Positions 41,836 through 51,155 of a stretch of DNA of 64,000 bases are shown here, piece after piece. A program made the position numbers and the translations under genes. Origin of the DNA: Xylanibacter ruminicola Ga6B6 (GTDB lineage Bacteria > Bacteroidota > Bacteroidia > Bacteroidales > Bacteroidaceae); contig NZ_JHXD01000001.1 of the NCBI RefSeq assembly GCF_000687715.1, positions 124,001 to 188,000 on the forward strand, read 5' to 3'. The notes under the pieces were generated by a model, which was given only the letters and a program-made list of their open reading frames with translations, made no database searches and was not told where the DNA came from. Numbering within the stretch: the first letter of the stretch is position 1; every line of letters begins with the position of its first letter.

Positions 41836-44754
41836 ATGAGGCGTGTAATATCCCTACTGATAACTGTTTTTGTGCTTGGGCAGATGTCCATGGCATGCCC
41901 CGTGTCGCTCAGAATTATGTCGCAGACACCTGTTCAGGGCATCGAGGAGGCACGAAAGCTTATGTTCGACCACTATGGCATGATGTGGGTAGGTACCGAT
42001 CAGGGCTTGCGCTCGTTCGATGGTTACAGCTTCAAAACCTACCGCAATAACGCTTATACCCCTGGCATCCTGCCTAATAATTATGTACGTTCGATGACCG
42101 AAGACCAGCACGATGGTCTTTGGATAGGCACCCGCGATGGGCTGGCCCGTTTCGACCGTCGTCGCGGCTCGTTTAAAACGTACCATCTGCGTGGCGATCA
42201 GGCCCGACTGATTAATACCCTTTATACCGATAAAAACGGTACAGTATGGGCAGGAACTAATGCAGGCGTGTCACGTTATAATGCAAAAACCGACGATTTC
42301 ATCGATATAAACCTCTCGGCTGGCGTTATCTCGTTTGCCGAGGATGCCCGTGGTAATCTGTATATAGGTACCTGGGAGGGCGGTTTGCTACGCCTGAACA
42401 AGAAAACCGGTAAAATGGTAAGCTATCCGCCGTTAAGTACGCGTAATACCGCCCAGACCATGCTGATGGACAGTCGTGGTCGCCTGTGGATTGGTACCTG
42501 GGAGCATGGAATTGTACGTCTGGATCATCCTGAAAACGAGTCGGCACCAGGCATGCACAAGATGAACGAGGGTAGGGCCGATTTCCGTACGTTTCACCGA
42601 CTGGTTGAAGATTCTGTCAGCCATGCTGTGTGGGGTTGCTGTATTGAGGGACTGACCCGAGTTGATATGGATAACGAGGCCGAGGTTGAGAACTATCCGA
42701 TACTCACTTTCTGCTACGATATGGTGACAGATGGCATGGGCAATCTGTGGGCACTTACCCGTAACAACGGTATCGTGCACCTGAGCACTAAACCATCGCC
42801 TTTCCACTTCTATCATCTGGATCCCGCTGGATTGGAGCTGCCTGTAAACCGTATTCAGAAGGTGTTTACTACCGATGGTAATCGTTTCTGGTTAGGTTTG
42901 CAGCCTTACGGACTGGCCCTTTACGACCGTCAGGCCGGTCAGGTGCTGTACAATAACCACATTCCTGGACTGGAGAACGAAACAGGTCAGCAGGGCATCT
43001 ACGTACAAACCATCTCAGATATGATCGAGCGCCCCGATGGCAGTATCTGGCTGGCCAGTTCGCGAGGCGTGGTGATCTGGAAAGAGGGCGAACCGGCACG
43101 CCTGTTAGTGCGTAGTAACTCACCGTTTATCGGCGATAGTGAAGTAAATGCTTTTCATGCATTAACCGATGGCGCTGTTCTGGTGGGACAGAATAATGGT
43201 ATTGGCATTGCATTCAGTGAAAACAAAGGCCGTTTGCTGAAGATGACAGAAGGTAAACGCGACTTTAGCAATTGTCATGTTTTATCCATATCCGAAGATC
43301 ACCATCACCGCTTGTGGGTAGCTACCGAGGGACAGGGTATTATCCGCATTACCGGAAGGCTCGACGATCCTAAGTCGTTTACCTATCATCAGTACGCTCC
43401 TGTTGCCGACAATTATCCTATCGATGAGGCTACGGCTGTGTACGAGGATGCCAATCACCAGTTGTGGGCCATTTCTAATAGCGGCGATTTCTTTCAATAT
43501 AACGATGAAACCGATGTTTTTGAGCCTGTAAACCACCGTTATTACATTGGTATGGGTAGCATCTACTCTATCCAGGGCGACAGCAACGGTCGTATATGGC
43601 TTTCTACTGATAAAGGTTTGGTACGCTTTGCCTCGTCGGATGAGCAAGGCTCAACCACGTACTACAATATGGAGGATGGTATCGAGGCTATCAGCTTCTC
43701 GTCTAACGGCGCTTTCAGCTATGGTAAGGAACTCTTTTACGGCAGTGCCAAGGGTTTCTTCTCGTTCGATGCTGCCGAGATAGAACGCTGGCAGCAGGGT
43801 GCCTCGTCATCGTTGGTGGTTACCGAACTGATGATTGACGATAGACCTTACCTTTGGCAGGATTCTTTGCACCGTCAAAGAATATCGGCCGACCAGCCCT
43901 TCTTTACGCAAAAAATCACCATTCCATCGGATGCCCGTAAGTTCTCGGTTGAGTTTGCATTGCTCACTTATCAGAATCAGGAACAGTGCCGATATGCCTA
44001 TTACTTAGAGGGTTACGACAACGACTGGCACGATACCGATGCCCAGAACCGAGTGGCTACCTACCAGAACCTACCCTCGGGTACCTACCATCTGAAGTTA
44101 CGTGCCGTAGATAGTTACGGACGACTGGTTGAAATGCCTTACGCGATTGTGGTGCGTGTGCTGCCGCCATGGTATCGCACCTGGTGGGCCTATCTCATTT
44201 ACCTGGTGCTGCTACTGGCCGCTGCCTATGGTGTAAAAGAGTGGTATAAAGCCCGTGTAAACCGCCGTGCCCGTCTGCAGCAGCGTGTGAGCGAACTGTT
44301 ACACTACCGCGAGATGATGGTGATGAAGCAGTTTATCAATAAGCCTGGCGGCAAGGCCGAGCGCGAGGGTGCCCGTAAGGTGCTCGAAGTTGAGGAGCAG
44401 CAACACTCATCGCCCGACGAGCTGTTCCTGCAGAAAGCTATCGAGTGTGTGAAACAGCATATTGATGATGCCGACTACGATCGTGAGCAGTTTGCCAGCG
44501 ATATGTGCGTATCGTCATCTACCCTCTATAACAAGCTGCGTGCCCTGACAGGCGAGAATGTTACTGCCTTTATCAACAGCATCCGACTGAAAGAGGCCTG
44601 TCGCATTCTCCGTCAGAAGCCGAACATAAAAATGACCGAACTCTCCATGGCCGTTGGTTTCAATACGCCTAAGTATTTTACCAAGTGCTTCAAGAAAGAG
44701 TTCGGTGTGCTGCCTAGCGAATATTTATCGCAGGACTCAGAACAATTATCTTAG
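41836..44754 (+). CDS. Membrane-anchored propeller/Y_Y_Y/AraC regulator lacking kinase and receiver
   Basis: The 972-residue protein has the sensor half of an HTCS: signal peptide, propeller repeats (MMWVGTDQGLRSFDGY, GLWIGTRDGLARFDRR and others to about 650), a Y_Y_Y domain (about 690-775) and one membrane helix (about 782-805). A short basic and coiled linker leads straight to an AraC helix-turn-helix (about 870-968: REQFASDMCVSSSTLYNKLRALTG; MTELSMAVGFNTPKYFTKCFKKEFG). No HisKA, HATPase or receiver exists and the frame is continuous, so it is not a simple truncation. It probably acts as a one-component sensor binding DNA from the membrane. Its last 4 nt overlap the convergent gene. Confidence 0.9.
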   Translation: MRRVISLLITVFVLGQMSMACPVSLRIMSQTPVQGIEEARKLMFDHYGMMWVGTDQGLRSFDGYSFKTYRNNAYTPGILPNNYVRSMTEDQHDGLWIGTRDGLARFDRRRGSFKTYHLRGDQARLINTLYTDKNGTVWAGTNAGVSRYNAKTDDFIDINLSAGVISFAEDARGNLYIGTWEGGLLRLNKKTGKMVSYPPLSTRNTAQTMLMDSRGRLWIGTWEHGIVRLDHPENESAPGMHKMNEGRADFRTFHRLVEDSVSHAVWGCCIEGLTRVDMDNEAEVENYPILTFCYDMVTDGMGNLWALTRNNGIVHLSTKPSPFHFYHLDPAGLELPVNRIQKVFTTDGNRFWLGLQPYGLALYDRQAGQVLYNNHIPGLENETGQQGIYVQTISDMIERPDGSIWLASSRGVVIWKEGEPARLLVRSNSPFIGDSEVNAFHALTDGAVLVGQNNGIGIAFSENKGRLLKMTEGKRDFSNCHVLSISEDHHHRLWVATEGQGIIRITGRLDDPKSFTYHQYAPVADNYPIDEATAVYEDANHQLWAISNSGDFFQYNDETDVFEPVNHRYYIGMGSIYSIQGDSNGRIWLSTDKGLVRFASSDEQGSTTYYNMEDGIEAISFSSNGAFSYGKELFYGSAKGFFSFDAAEIERWQQGASSSLVVTELMIDDRPYLWQDSLHRQRISADQPFFTQKITIPSDARKFSVEFALLTYQNQEQCRYAYYLEGYDNDWHDTDAQNRVATYQNLPSGTYHLKLRAVDSYGRLVEMPYAIVVRVLPPWYRTWWAYLIYLVLLLAAAYGVKEWYKARVNRRARLQQRVSELLHYREMMVMKQFINKPGGKAEREGARKVLEVEEQQHSSPDELFLQKAIECVKQHIDDADYDREQFASDMCVSSSTLYNKLRALTGENVTAFINSIRLKEACRILRQKPNIKMTELSMAVGFNTPKYFTKCFKKEFGVLPSEYLSQDSEQLS

Positions 44755-45341
44755 TTTTCGGCAGTGATATCCTCTATTTGATCGAGGATCTCCTGATACT
44801 GGCGTTGGGTCTTGATGTGGAGTGAGAATCCCCAGATAGCTCCAATAACGCCACCGATGCATCCTGCCCAGAAGAGCCCGTTGAAAAAGGCATTCGGATG
44901 AAGCAGATATGACTCGTACATAAACCAACCAAGGAAAACAACAGCAAGAGGAATGCCGATGAGGAGCCAGTTGGCATCGAACTTCTTGGCGCTGGCCATA
45001 CGGCGCTGGACATCCACGAGATTGTTGGTCATCAGGTTCGAATCGCTCAGTTTCCTGCTGTTATAGAAGGTGCCTCCGAAGCTAACCAGCATGGTGATGC
45101 AGGTGAAAATCCAGAAAGGAATGGAGAAACTGTTTAGCATTACAAATGCCCAGTAGCTATAGGGAATCATCAGCAAGCAGACGGCCATGATGAAATAATA
45201 TCTGCGACTGATGTTGCTGGCGGTTTTGTTCATCGACTGGCGGATAAAGCGGTCGCTCAAAATAGTCTGCTTATCCAGCTTATTCTTCAGCGTGTTCATC
45301 TGCTCACGCATATTCTCTAAATCAAAGTTCTCGTTGTTCAT
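44751..45341 (-). CDS. Membrane protein paired with an ECF sigma factor, possible anti-sigma factor
   Basis: The 196-residue protein has a 45-residue charged N-terminal cytoplasmic segment with heptad-like NLREQMNTL-type helices, then about four membrane helices in two hairpins (about 48-68, 72-92; 123-141, 150-172) and a polar tail. I do not recognise a named family. It starts 12 nt after the ECF sigma gene, the usual place for an anti-sigma factor, and the N-terminal segment could bind the sigma factor. The role is inferred from context. The 3' end overlaps the convergent regulator gene by 4 nt. Confidence 0.7.
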   Translation of the reverse strand: MNNENFDLENMREQMNTLKNKLDKQTILSDRFIRQSMNKTASNISRRYYFIMAVCLLMIPYSYWAFVMLNSFSIPFWIFTCITMLVSFGGTFYNSRKLSDSNLMTNNLVDVQRRMASAKKFDANWLLIGIPLAVVFLGWFMYESYLLHPNAFFNGLFWAGCIGGVIGAIWGFSLHIKTQRQYQEILDQIEDITAEN

Positions 45342-45353
45342 AATGGGTAATTT

Positions 45354-45833
45354 TTAATCGTTCGACATTTGTTTTAACTGTTCGCGGATTCTAAACAGAC
45401 GTACGCTGACGTTTTTAGTAGTGATACCTACAATCTGTCCGATTTCCTCGTAGCTGAGGTTTTCGAGCCAGAGCAGGACAATCGCGCGGTCGAATGGCTG
45501 GAGCTTGGAGATACGCTTGTGGAGCATGTCCACTTGCTTGGTGTCCTCGTCGCGGTCTTCAAACAGGTTGATGTCCATGGTTAGGCGTTCGGTGGCCTGG
45601 CGGCGCTTCTTTCTGTCAATCGAGATACAGGTGTTCAGCGCCACGCGGTAAATCCACGTCTTGATGTCACTGCGATGCTCAAAGCTCTCGAATCCTTTCC
45701 ACAGATTCACTAGTACCTCCTGGAACAGGTCGTTCACCTCGTCGGCATCTTGCGAGAACATGTAGCACACGGTGTAGATGGTGCTTTTGTGCTCTGCTGC
45801 GGTTTGCGCAAACTGCTTTTCTAATGCGTTCAT
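45354..45833 (-). CDS. ECF-type RNA polymerase sigma factor
   Basis: The 159-residue protein has sigma region 2 (about residues 15-85; DVNDLFQEVLVNLWKGFESF-like helices and KTWIYRVALNTCISIDRKKR for -10 recognition) and region 4 (about 105-157; LSYEEIGQIVGITTKNVSVRLFRIREQLK helix-turn-helix). No extra C-terminal domain is present. It is transcribed with the membrane protein that follows; a likely -7 box TATCTTTGC is on the minus strand at 45882-45874. Confidence 0.93.
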   Translation of the reverse strand: MNALEKQFAQTAAEHKSTIYTVCYMFSQDADEVNDLFQEVLVNLWKGFESFEHRSDIKTWIYRVALNTCISIDRKKRRQATERLTMDINLFEDRDEDTKQVDMLHKRISKLQPFDRAIVLLWLENLSYEEIGQIVGITTKNVSVRLFRIREQLKQMSND

Positions 45834-45941
45834 TGTCTCATCTGTTTTTTATAACTTTTACCCTTTAGACGTGGCAAAGATACTAAAAACTACACGAAAA
45901 TCGCACAAATTACAAAAAATACGTATTTTTTCGCGAAAACA

Positions 45942-45973
45942 CTTGTATATATCGCTATTTTTGACTATCTTTG
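45942..45973 (+). promoter_or_regulatory. Promoter of the fumarate reductase operon
   Basis: CTTG (45942-45945) and TATCTTTG (45966-45973) are 20 nt apart, a near-consensus Bacteroidetes promoter, followed by a roughly 70-nt leader to the frdC ATG. No inverted repeat stands out in the leader. Confidence 0.7.
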
Positions 45974-46046
45974 TCCCCTAATCACGAGAGCACGTACTAA
46001 CAAGTAAGTATATAACATTCAATAATTCATTAAAACTCAACAACTT

Positions 46047-46736
46047 ATGTGGTTATTCAATTCATCAATTGGTAGAAAAGTTGTAATGTCCGTTACGGGT
46101 ATTGCGCTTATTCTGTTCCTCACCTTCCACGGTTGCATGAACATGGTAGCGCTATTCTCGGAAGAGGGTTACAACATGATTTGCGAATTCCTGGGTGCCA
46201 ACTGGTATGCTGTTGTAGCAACCATGGGTCTGGCTGCCTTGGCAGTGCTTCACATTGTGTACGCATTCATCCTGACTGCGCAGAACCGTACCGCTCGCGG
46301 CGAGAGCCGCTACGAGGTAGCTACCGAGGTTAAGGCCGGCAAAGTAGAGTGGGCTTCAAAGAACATGCTCGTTCTGGGTCTCATCATCTGCATTGGCTTG
46401 CTCATCCACCTCTGGAACTTCTGGTACAACATGATGTTTGCCGAGCTCGTTGGCGCTATGCCTGCCATCAGCCCAACAGATGGTTTCGGTTGGATTAAGG
46501 AAACATTCTCAAATCCTGTATTCGTAGTTATCTACATCGTATGGCTTGTAGCTATCTGGTTCCACCTCTCACATGGTTTCTGGAGTGCTATGCAGACTCT
46601 GGGTGTTAGCGGTAAGATCTGGCTCAAGCGCTGGATGTGCATTGGCAACATTTACGTTACCGTGCTCATGCTTATGTTCCTGGTAGTAGTTCTGGCTTTC
46701 GCATTTGGTTGCGCTCCTAGCCTCGGCTGCTGCTAA
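46047..46736 (+). CDS. frdC: Fumarate reductase / succinate dehydrogenase cytochrome b subunit
   Basis: The 229-residue protein has five membrane helices and is the sole anchor, as in the Wolinella-type dihaem enzymes. Candidate haem-ligand histidines are in FHGC, LHIVYAF, IHLWNFW and FHLSHGFW. It passes electrons between menaquinone and FrdB. In anaerobic Bacteroidales this complex mainly reduces fumarate, giving succinate as a fermentation end product. It is the first gene of frdCAB, with 43 nt to frdA. Confidence 0.93.
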   Translation: MWLFNSSIGRKVVMSVTGIALILFLTFHGCMNMVALFSEEGYNMICEFLGANWYAVVATMGLAALAVLHIVYAFILTAQNRTARGESRYEVATEVKAGKVEWASKNMLVLGLIICIGLLIHLWNFWYNMMFAELVGAMPAISPTDGFGWIKETFSNPVFVVIYIVWLVAIWFHLSHGFWSAMQTLGVSGKIWLKRWMCIGNIYVTVLMLMFLVVVLAFAFGCAPSLGCC

Positions 46737-46779
46737 TTTAATTTTTTAATCTTTTAATTTTTAAACTTTACGAAAGATT

Positions 46780-48759
46780 ATGGCAAAAGTAATTGATTCA
46801 AAGATTCCCGCAGGACCAGTGCCTGAGAAATGGAAGGAATATAAGGCTCACCAGCGTTTGGTTAACCCAAAGAATAAGCTGAAGCTCGATGTTATCGTAG
46901 TAGGTACCGGTTTGGCTGGTGCTTCTGCAGCTGCTTCACTTGGCGAGATGGGCTTCAACGTTATCAACCTGTGTATTCAGGATTCTCCACGTCGTGCTCA
47001 CTCAATCGCAGCTCAGGGTGGTATCAACGCCGCTAAGTGCTACCAGAACGATGGTGACTCTATCTACCGTTTGTTCTATGATACAGTAAAGGGTGGCGAC
47101 TATCGTGCCCGCGAGGCTAACGTATATCGTCTGGCCGAGGTTTCTAACAATATTATCGACCAGTGTGTAGCTCAGGGCGTACCTTTCGCTCGTGAGTACG
47201 GTGGTATGCTGGCTAACCGTTCGTTCGGTGGTGCTCAGGTAAGCCGTACATTCTACGCTAAGGGTCAGACCGGTCAGCAGTTGCTGCTTGGTGCTTACAG
47301 CTCACTGAGCTGCCAGGTTAACGCTGGTAAGGTTAAGCTCTATACCCGTTACGAGATGGAGGATGTAGTTATTGTTGATGGCCGCGCTCGTGGTATCATT
47401 GCCAAGAACCTGGTTACTGGTAAGCTGGAGCGTTTCTCAGCTAATGCTGTAGTTATCGCTACTGGTGGTTACGGTAACACTTACTTCCTCTCTACCAACG
47501 CTATGGGTTGTAACTGTACCGCTGCTGTTCAGTGCTACCGCAAGGGTGCTTACTTTGCAAACCCATCATACGTTCAGATTCACCCAACATGTATCCCCGT
47601 TCACGGCGACAAGCAGTCAAAGCTTACTCTGATGTCAGAGTCGCTGCGTAACGATGGTCGTATCTGGGTTCCAAAGAAGCTCGAGGATGCTAAGGCACTT
47701 CAGGCTGGAACCAAGCAGGGTTGGGAGATTCCTGAGGAGGATCGCGACTACTATCTGGAGCGCCGTTATCCTGCATTCGGTAACCTCGTACCACGCGACG
47801 TTGCCAGCCGTGCAGCTAAGGAGCGTTGCGATAAGGGCTTTGGTGTAAACAATACCGGTCTGGCTGTGTTCCTCGATTTCTCTGAGTCAATCAACCGTCT
47901 GGGTCTTGATGTTATCATGCAGCGTTATGGTAACCTGTTCGAGATGTACGAGGAGATTACCGACGTATTCCCTGGCGATGTAGCTAACGAGATCAACGGC
48001 GTTAAGTACTACAAGCCAATGATGATCTATCCTGCTATCCACTACACCATGGGTGGTATCTGGGTTGACTACGAGCTGCAGACTTCTATTCCTGGTCTGT
48101 TCGCTATCGGTGAGTGTAACTTCTCTGACCACGGTGCTAACCGTCTGGGTGCTTCGGCTCTGATGCAGGGTCTGGCCGATGGTTACTTCGTTCTGCCTTA
48201 CACTATCCAGAACTATCTGGCCGATCAGGCTGTATGGCCAAAGGTTTCTACCGATCTGCCTGAGTTCGCTGAGGCTGAGAAGAAGGTTGATGCCGAGCAG
48301 GATCGCCTGTTGAACATCAAGGGTAAGCGTTCGGTTGACTCTATCCACAAGGAGTTGGGTCACATCATGTGGGAGTATGTAGGTATGGGTCGCACCGCTG
48401 AGGGTCTGAAGGAAGGTCTGAAGAAGATGCACGAGCTCGAGAAGGAGTTCGACTCTAACCTGTTCGTTCCTGGAACCAAGGAGGGCTTGAACATCGAGCT
48501 CGACAAGGCTATCCACCTGCGCGACTTCTTCACCATGGGTCAGCTTGTAGCTTTCGACGCTCTCTCTCGTAACGAGTCTTGCGGTGGTCACTTCCGCGAG
48601 GAGTATCAGACCGAGGAAGGCGAGGCTAAGCGCGACGATGAGAACTACTTCTATGTAGGCTGCTGGGAGTACAAAGGCAAGGGCAACGAGCCTGAGCTCA
48701 TTAAGGAGCCACTGGAGTACGAGGCAATCAAGGTACAGACACGTAACTATAAGAATTAA
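46780..48759 (+). CDS. frdA: Fumarate reductase / succinate dehydrogenase flavoprotein subunit
   Basis: The 659-residue catalytic subunit binds FAD covalently. The Rossmann motif [14 protein letters not shown] (about 38-51) is followed by [16 protein letters not shown] with FAD-linking His74. The active-site segments [20 protein letters not shown] and [17 protein letters not shown] are all present. Length is typical for the group containing Wolinella FrdA. It interconverts fumarate and succinate on the cytoplasmic side. Codon use is strongly biased to GGT, CGT and AAC, indicating high expression. Confidence 0.96.
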   Translation: MAKVIDSKIPAGPVPEKWKEYKAHQRLVNPKNKLKLDVIVVGTGLAGASAAASLGEMGFNVINLCIQDSPRRAHSIAAQGGINAAKCYQNDGDSIYRLFYDTVKGGDYRAREANVYRLAEVSNNIIDQCVAQGVPFAREYGGMLANRSFGGAQVSRTFYAKGQTGQQLLLGAYSSLSCQVNAGKVKLYTRYEMEDVVIVDGRARGIIAKNLVTGKLERFSANAVVIATGGYGNTYFLSTNAMGCNCTAAVQCYRKGAYFANPSYVQIHPTCIPVHGDKQSKLTLMSESLRNDGRIWVPKKLEDAKALQAGTKQGWEIPEEDRDYYLERRYPAFGNLVPRDVASRAAKERCDKGFGVNNTGLAVFLDFSESINRLGLDVIMQRYGNLFEMYEEITDVFPGDVANEINGVKYYKPMMIYPAIHYTMGGIWVDYELQTSIPGLFAIGECNFSDHGANRLGASALMQGLADGYFVLPYTIQNYLADQAVWPKVSTDLPEFAEAEKKVDAEQDRLLNIKGKRSVDSIHKELGHIMWEYVGMGRTAEGLKEGLKKMHELEKEFDSNLFVPGTKEGLNIELDKAIHLRDFFTMGQLVAFDALSRNESCGGHFREEYQTEEGEAKRDDENYFYVGCWEYKGKGNEPELIKEPLEYEAIKVQTRNYKN

Positions 48760-48773
48760 TATGCAAGCCGAAG

Positions 48774-48800
48774 GCAGAGTCAAGCTCGCTTGAACTCTGC
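48774..48800 (+). other. Stem-loop between frdA and frdB
   Basis: GCAGAGTCAAG (48774-48784) pairs with CTTGAACTCTGC (48789-48800) with a single bulge and a 4-nt loop. No T-run follows, so it is more likely an RNA-stabilising or processing element than a terminator. It may set the ratio of FrdA to FrdB. Confidence 0.6.
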
Positions 48801-48838
48801 TGAGGCGCAGCTTTTAATCATCGAAGATAATTAAAATT

Positions 48839-49597
48839 ATGGCAAGAAATATTTCATTCACAATCAAGTTCTGGCGCCAGAACGGCCCCAAGGACCAGGG
48901 ACATTTCGACACCCACGAGATGCACGATATTCCCGATGATACCTCGTTCCTCGAGATGCTCGACATCCTGAACGAGGAGCTCATCAACGAAGGCAAGGAG
49001 CCCTTCGTATTCGATCACGACTGCCGCGAGGGTATCTGCGGTATGTGCTCGCTCTACATCAACGGTACACCTCACGGTCTTACCGAGCGTGGTGCTACCA
49101 CCTGTCAGCTCTACATGCGCCGCTTCAACGATGGCGACGTGATTACTGTAGAGCCTTGGCGTTCAGCTGCCTTCCCCGTCATTAAGGACTGTATGGTTGA
49201 TCGTAACGCCTTCGATAAGATTATCCAGGCTGGCGGTTACACCACAATCCGTACCGGTCAGGCTCAGGATGCTAACGCTATCCTGATTCCTAAGGAGGAT
49301 GCTGATGAGGCTATGGACTGCGCATCTTGCATTGGCTGTGGCGCTTGCGTAGCAGCTTGTAAGAATGGTTCTGCCATGCTGTTCGTTTCATCTAAGGTAA
49401 GCCAGCTGGCACTGCTCCCACAGGGTCGTGTAGAGGCAGCTCGTCGTGTTAAGAACATGATTGCCAAGATGGACGAGCTTGGTTTCGGTAACTGTACTAA
49501 CACCCGCGCTTGCGAGGCTGTTTGTCCTAAGAACGAGACCATCGCTAACATCGCTCGCCTCAACCGCGAGATGATCAAGGCTAAGATGGCCGATTAA
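48839..49597 (+). CDS. frdB: Fumarate reductase / succinate dehydrogenase iron-sulfur subunit
   Basis: The 252-residue protein carries the three clusters of the complex: a [2Fe-2S] ferredoxin domain with Cys62, Cys67, Cys70 and Cys89; and a C-terminal domain with [14 protein letters not shown] and [14 protein letters not shown] for the [4Fe-4S] and [3Fe-4S] clusters. It links the FAD of FrdA to the haems of FrdC. It follows frdA by 79 nt and ends at a strong terminator. Confidence 0.96.
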   Translation: MARNISFTIKFWRQNGPKDQGHFDTHEMHDIPDDTSFLEMLDILNEELINEGKEPFVFDHDCREGICGMCSLYINGTPHGLTERGATTCQLYMRRFNDGDVITVEPWRSAAFPVIKDCMVDRNAFDKIIQAGGYTTIRTGQAQDANAILIPKEDADEAMDCASCIGCGACVAACKNGSAMLFVSSKVSQLALLPQGRVEAARRVKNMIAKMDELGFGNCTNTRACEAVCPKNETIANIARLNREMIKAKMAD

Positions 49598-49609
49598 TAA
49601 CTCTTTATA

Positions 49610-49648
49610 GGTAGTGGAGACAACATGTCTCCATTACCTCTTTTTATT
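49610..49648 (+). terminator. Intrinsic terminator of the frdCAB operon
   Basis: GGTAGTGGAGAC (49610-49621) pairs with GTCTCCATTACC (49627-49638), with one G-U pair and a 5-nt loop, followed by TCTTTTTATT. Confidence 0.88.
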
Positions 49649-49677
49649 ATTATGGAATAACTAAAAACTTAGGTATA

Positions 49678-50313
49678 ATGAGAAAAAACGAAAGATTTGT
49701 CATCACCATTAATCGCGAGTTGGGTAGCGGTGGTCGTACCGTCGGTCGTGTTTTAGCCGAGAAACTGGGTGTGCCCTATTACGACAAGGTGCTTCCTAAA
49801 GCTTTGGAAGAGAAGTTCGACCTTTCACATCGTCAGATTGAGGATTTGAAAGGCAAGAACCGTAGCTGGTGGGAAGAAATTAAGCGTGTGTTGGTTCTAG
49901 GAGAAGGAGCAGCCAATTCTTCTGAGTATTACGACGAGGATAATAACAGGTATGTGACCTCCGAGGCTGTGTTGAAGGCAGAAAGAGAAATCTTGCAAAA
50001 CATTGCAAGCGAGGAGTCGTGTGTCATCGCCGGTCGTTCGGCCTTCTTTGCTATGAACGATAATCCCAACCATCTGAGCGTTCTCATTCAGGCTTCTATG
50101 GAACACCGTGTGAAGCGTGTTATGACCAAACAGGGTCTTACCGAGAAAGAGGCCAAAAAGGTTATTAAGATGGTGGATGATACGCGCGAGGAGTATATGA
50201 AGAATAATGCCCATACTTCGCGTTACGACACCCGTAACTACGATCTGGTTATCAGAATGGATGGTAAAACCGAGGAAGAGGCAGCCAATGTGATATTAAC
50301 ATATATTGGTTGA
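49678..50313 (+). CDS. Cytidylate kinase-like family protein
   Basis: The 211-residue protein matches the cytidylate-kinase-like P-loop family rather than classical Cmk: ITINRELGSGGRTVGRVLAEKLGVPYYD near the N-terminus contains a GSGGRT phosphate loop, then CVIAGRSAFFA and the lid-type RVKRVMTKQGLTEKEAKK. The predicted role is phosphorylation of a nucleoside monophosphate or similar small molecule in the cytoplasm; the substrate is not known for this group. It is a single gene between the frd terminator and its own. Confidence 0.85.
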   Translation: MRKNERFVITINRELGSGGRTVGRVLAEKLGVPYYDKVLPKALEEKFDLSHRQIEDLKGKNRSWWEEIKRVLVLGEGAANSSEYYDEDNNRYVTSEAVLKAEREILQNIASEESCVIAGRSAFFAMNDNPNHLSVLIQASMEHRVKRVMTKQGLTEKEAKKVIKMVDDTREEYMKNNAHTSRYDTRNYDLVIRMDGKTEEEAANVILTYIG

Positions 50314-50336
50314 TATATCCCTGATAAGGATAATAT

Positions 50337-50377
50337 AAGAGCGCCGCAATATTCTTGCTTCGGCGCTCTTTTTTTTG
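50337..50377 (+). terminator. Intrinsic terminator after the cytidylate-kinase-like gene
   Basis: AAGAGCGCCG (50337-50346) pairs perfectly with CGGCGCTCTT (50361-50370), followed by an eight-base T-run. It lies between converging genes and may also stop the cupin transcript, although less efficiently. Confidence 0.88.
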
Positions 50378-50392
50378 TGCTGTGGGGTAGGG

Positions 50393-50863
50393 CTACTCCA
50401 ATGGGATATCGGGGTGCTGTACGGCCAGCGGCAGGTCTTTCTGCGACAGATAGAACATGTACAGAATAACCGGTTTGGTGCCACGGTTCTCGCCATGGTG
50501 TATGGTGCCTACCATCTCAACTACGGCCTCGCCCTCATGTACCACCTTGGTCTTGCCATCCTGTCCGATAATGGTCAGTTCGCCCTGCGTCAGTACACCA
50601 TAGTTCATAGCTACGTGGTGATGCCATCCCAACTTCTGTCCTGGAGGAAATACGTACTTTACGGCCACCAGTTCGGGGCGCCCTTGGAAATAGTCGGGCA
50701 ACTCTACACCGTCCCAACTCTGACTTGTACGAATCAGTTCTACACTCTCAACCTTGGCCGCCGCTCCGTTATCGGCGTGCGAATTAGGGCAAGCAGTTAA
50801 AGTAGTAGCTGTAGCCAGCATGGCTGTTGCCACGATAGCATGCATAAATACCTTTGTGTTCAT
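50393..50863 (-). CDS. Small cupin-domain lipoprotein
   Basis: The 156-residue protein has a type II signal peptide with Cys25 in TLTAC, so it should be lipid-anchored. The rest is a single cupin: VFPPGQKLGWHHHVAMNYGVLTQGELTI (His81-His83) for motif 1 and GEAVVEMVGTIHHGENRG for motif 2, giving a likely metal site. Cupins bind or transform small molecules; no specific substrate can be named. It is monocistronic and divergent from a long non-coding region. Confidence 0.82.
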   Translation of the reverse strand: MNTKVFMHAIVATAMLATATTLTACPNSHADNGAAAKVESVELIRTSQSWDGVELPDYFQGRPELVAVKYVFPPGQKLGWHHHVAMNYGVLTQGELTIIGQDGKTKVVHEGEAVVEMVGTIHHGENRGTKPVILYMFYLSQKDLPLAVQHPDIPLE

Positions 50864-51003
50864 GATAAATAATGTTGTTAATAGATTATACTTATTGTTC
50901 TACTTATTGGTACTATGTTGCAAATGTACAAATAAATCTTCATCACGCAACAAAATAGTTATCTAAATTTTGTTAATTTATAAGCAGGGCTAAGATGTGG
51001 ACT

Positions 51004-51087
51004 ATTCAGATAATCTCTGTGCGCTATTCGGATAATCTTTATCAGGTGTTCAGATAATCCCTATAGGGGGATAGAGATAATCTGAAC
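51004..51087 (+). repeat. Iterated ATTCAGATAATCT motif: three direct copies at 22-bp spacing plus one inverted
   Basis: ATTCAGATAATCT (51004), ATTCGGATAATCT (51026) and GTTCAGATAATCC (51048) recur at exactly 22 bp, two helical turns, so a protein could bind them on one face. An inverted copy, AGATAATCTGAAC, ends at 51087. A related ATTCGGATAT (51491-51500) lies in the spacer of the peroxiredoxin promoter. The period is not a multiple of three, so it is not coding. Confidence 0.7.
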
Positions 51088-51155
51088 GAGTGGCTCGTGA
51101 CGTCTGAGCGAGTCGTAAGTCCCGTCCTAACGATCTGTCTTGCTTTTTGGGGGAA

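Noticed and set aside
41836-44754. Broken HTCS with the kinase deleted by frameshift
   Set aside because: The frame is continuous, the linker is well formed and no kinase fragments occur in other frames, so it is a genuine architecture.
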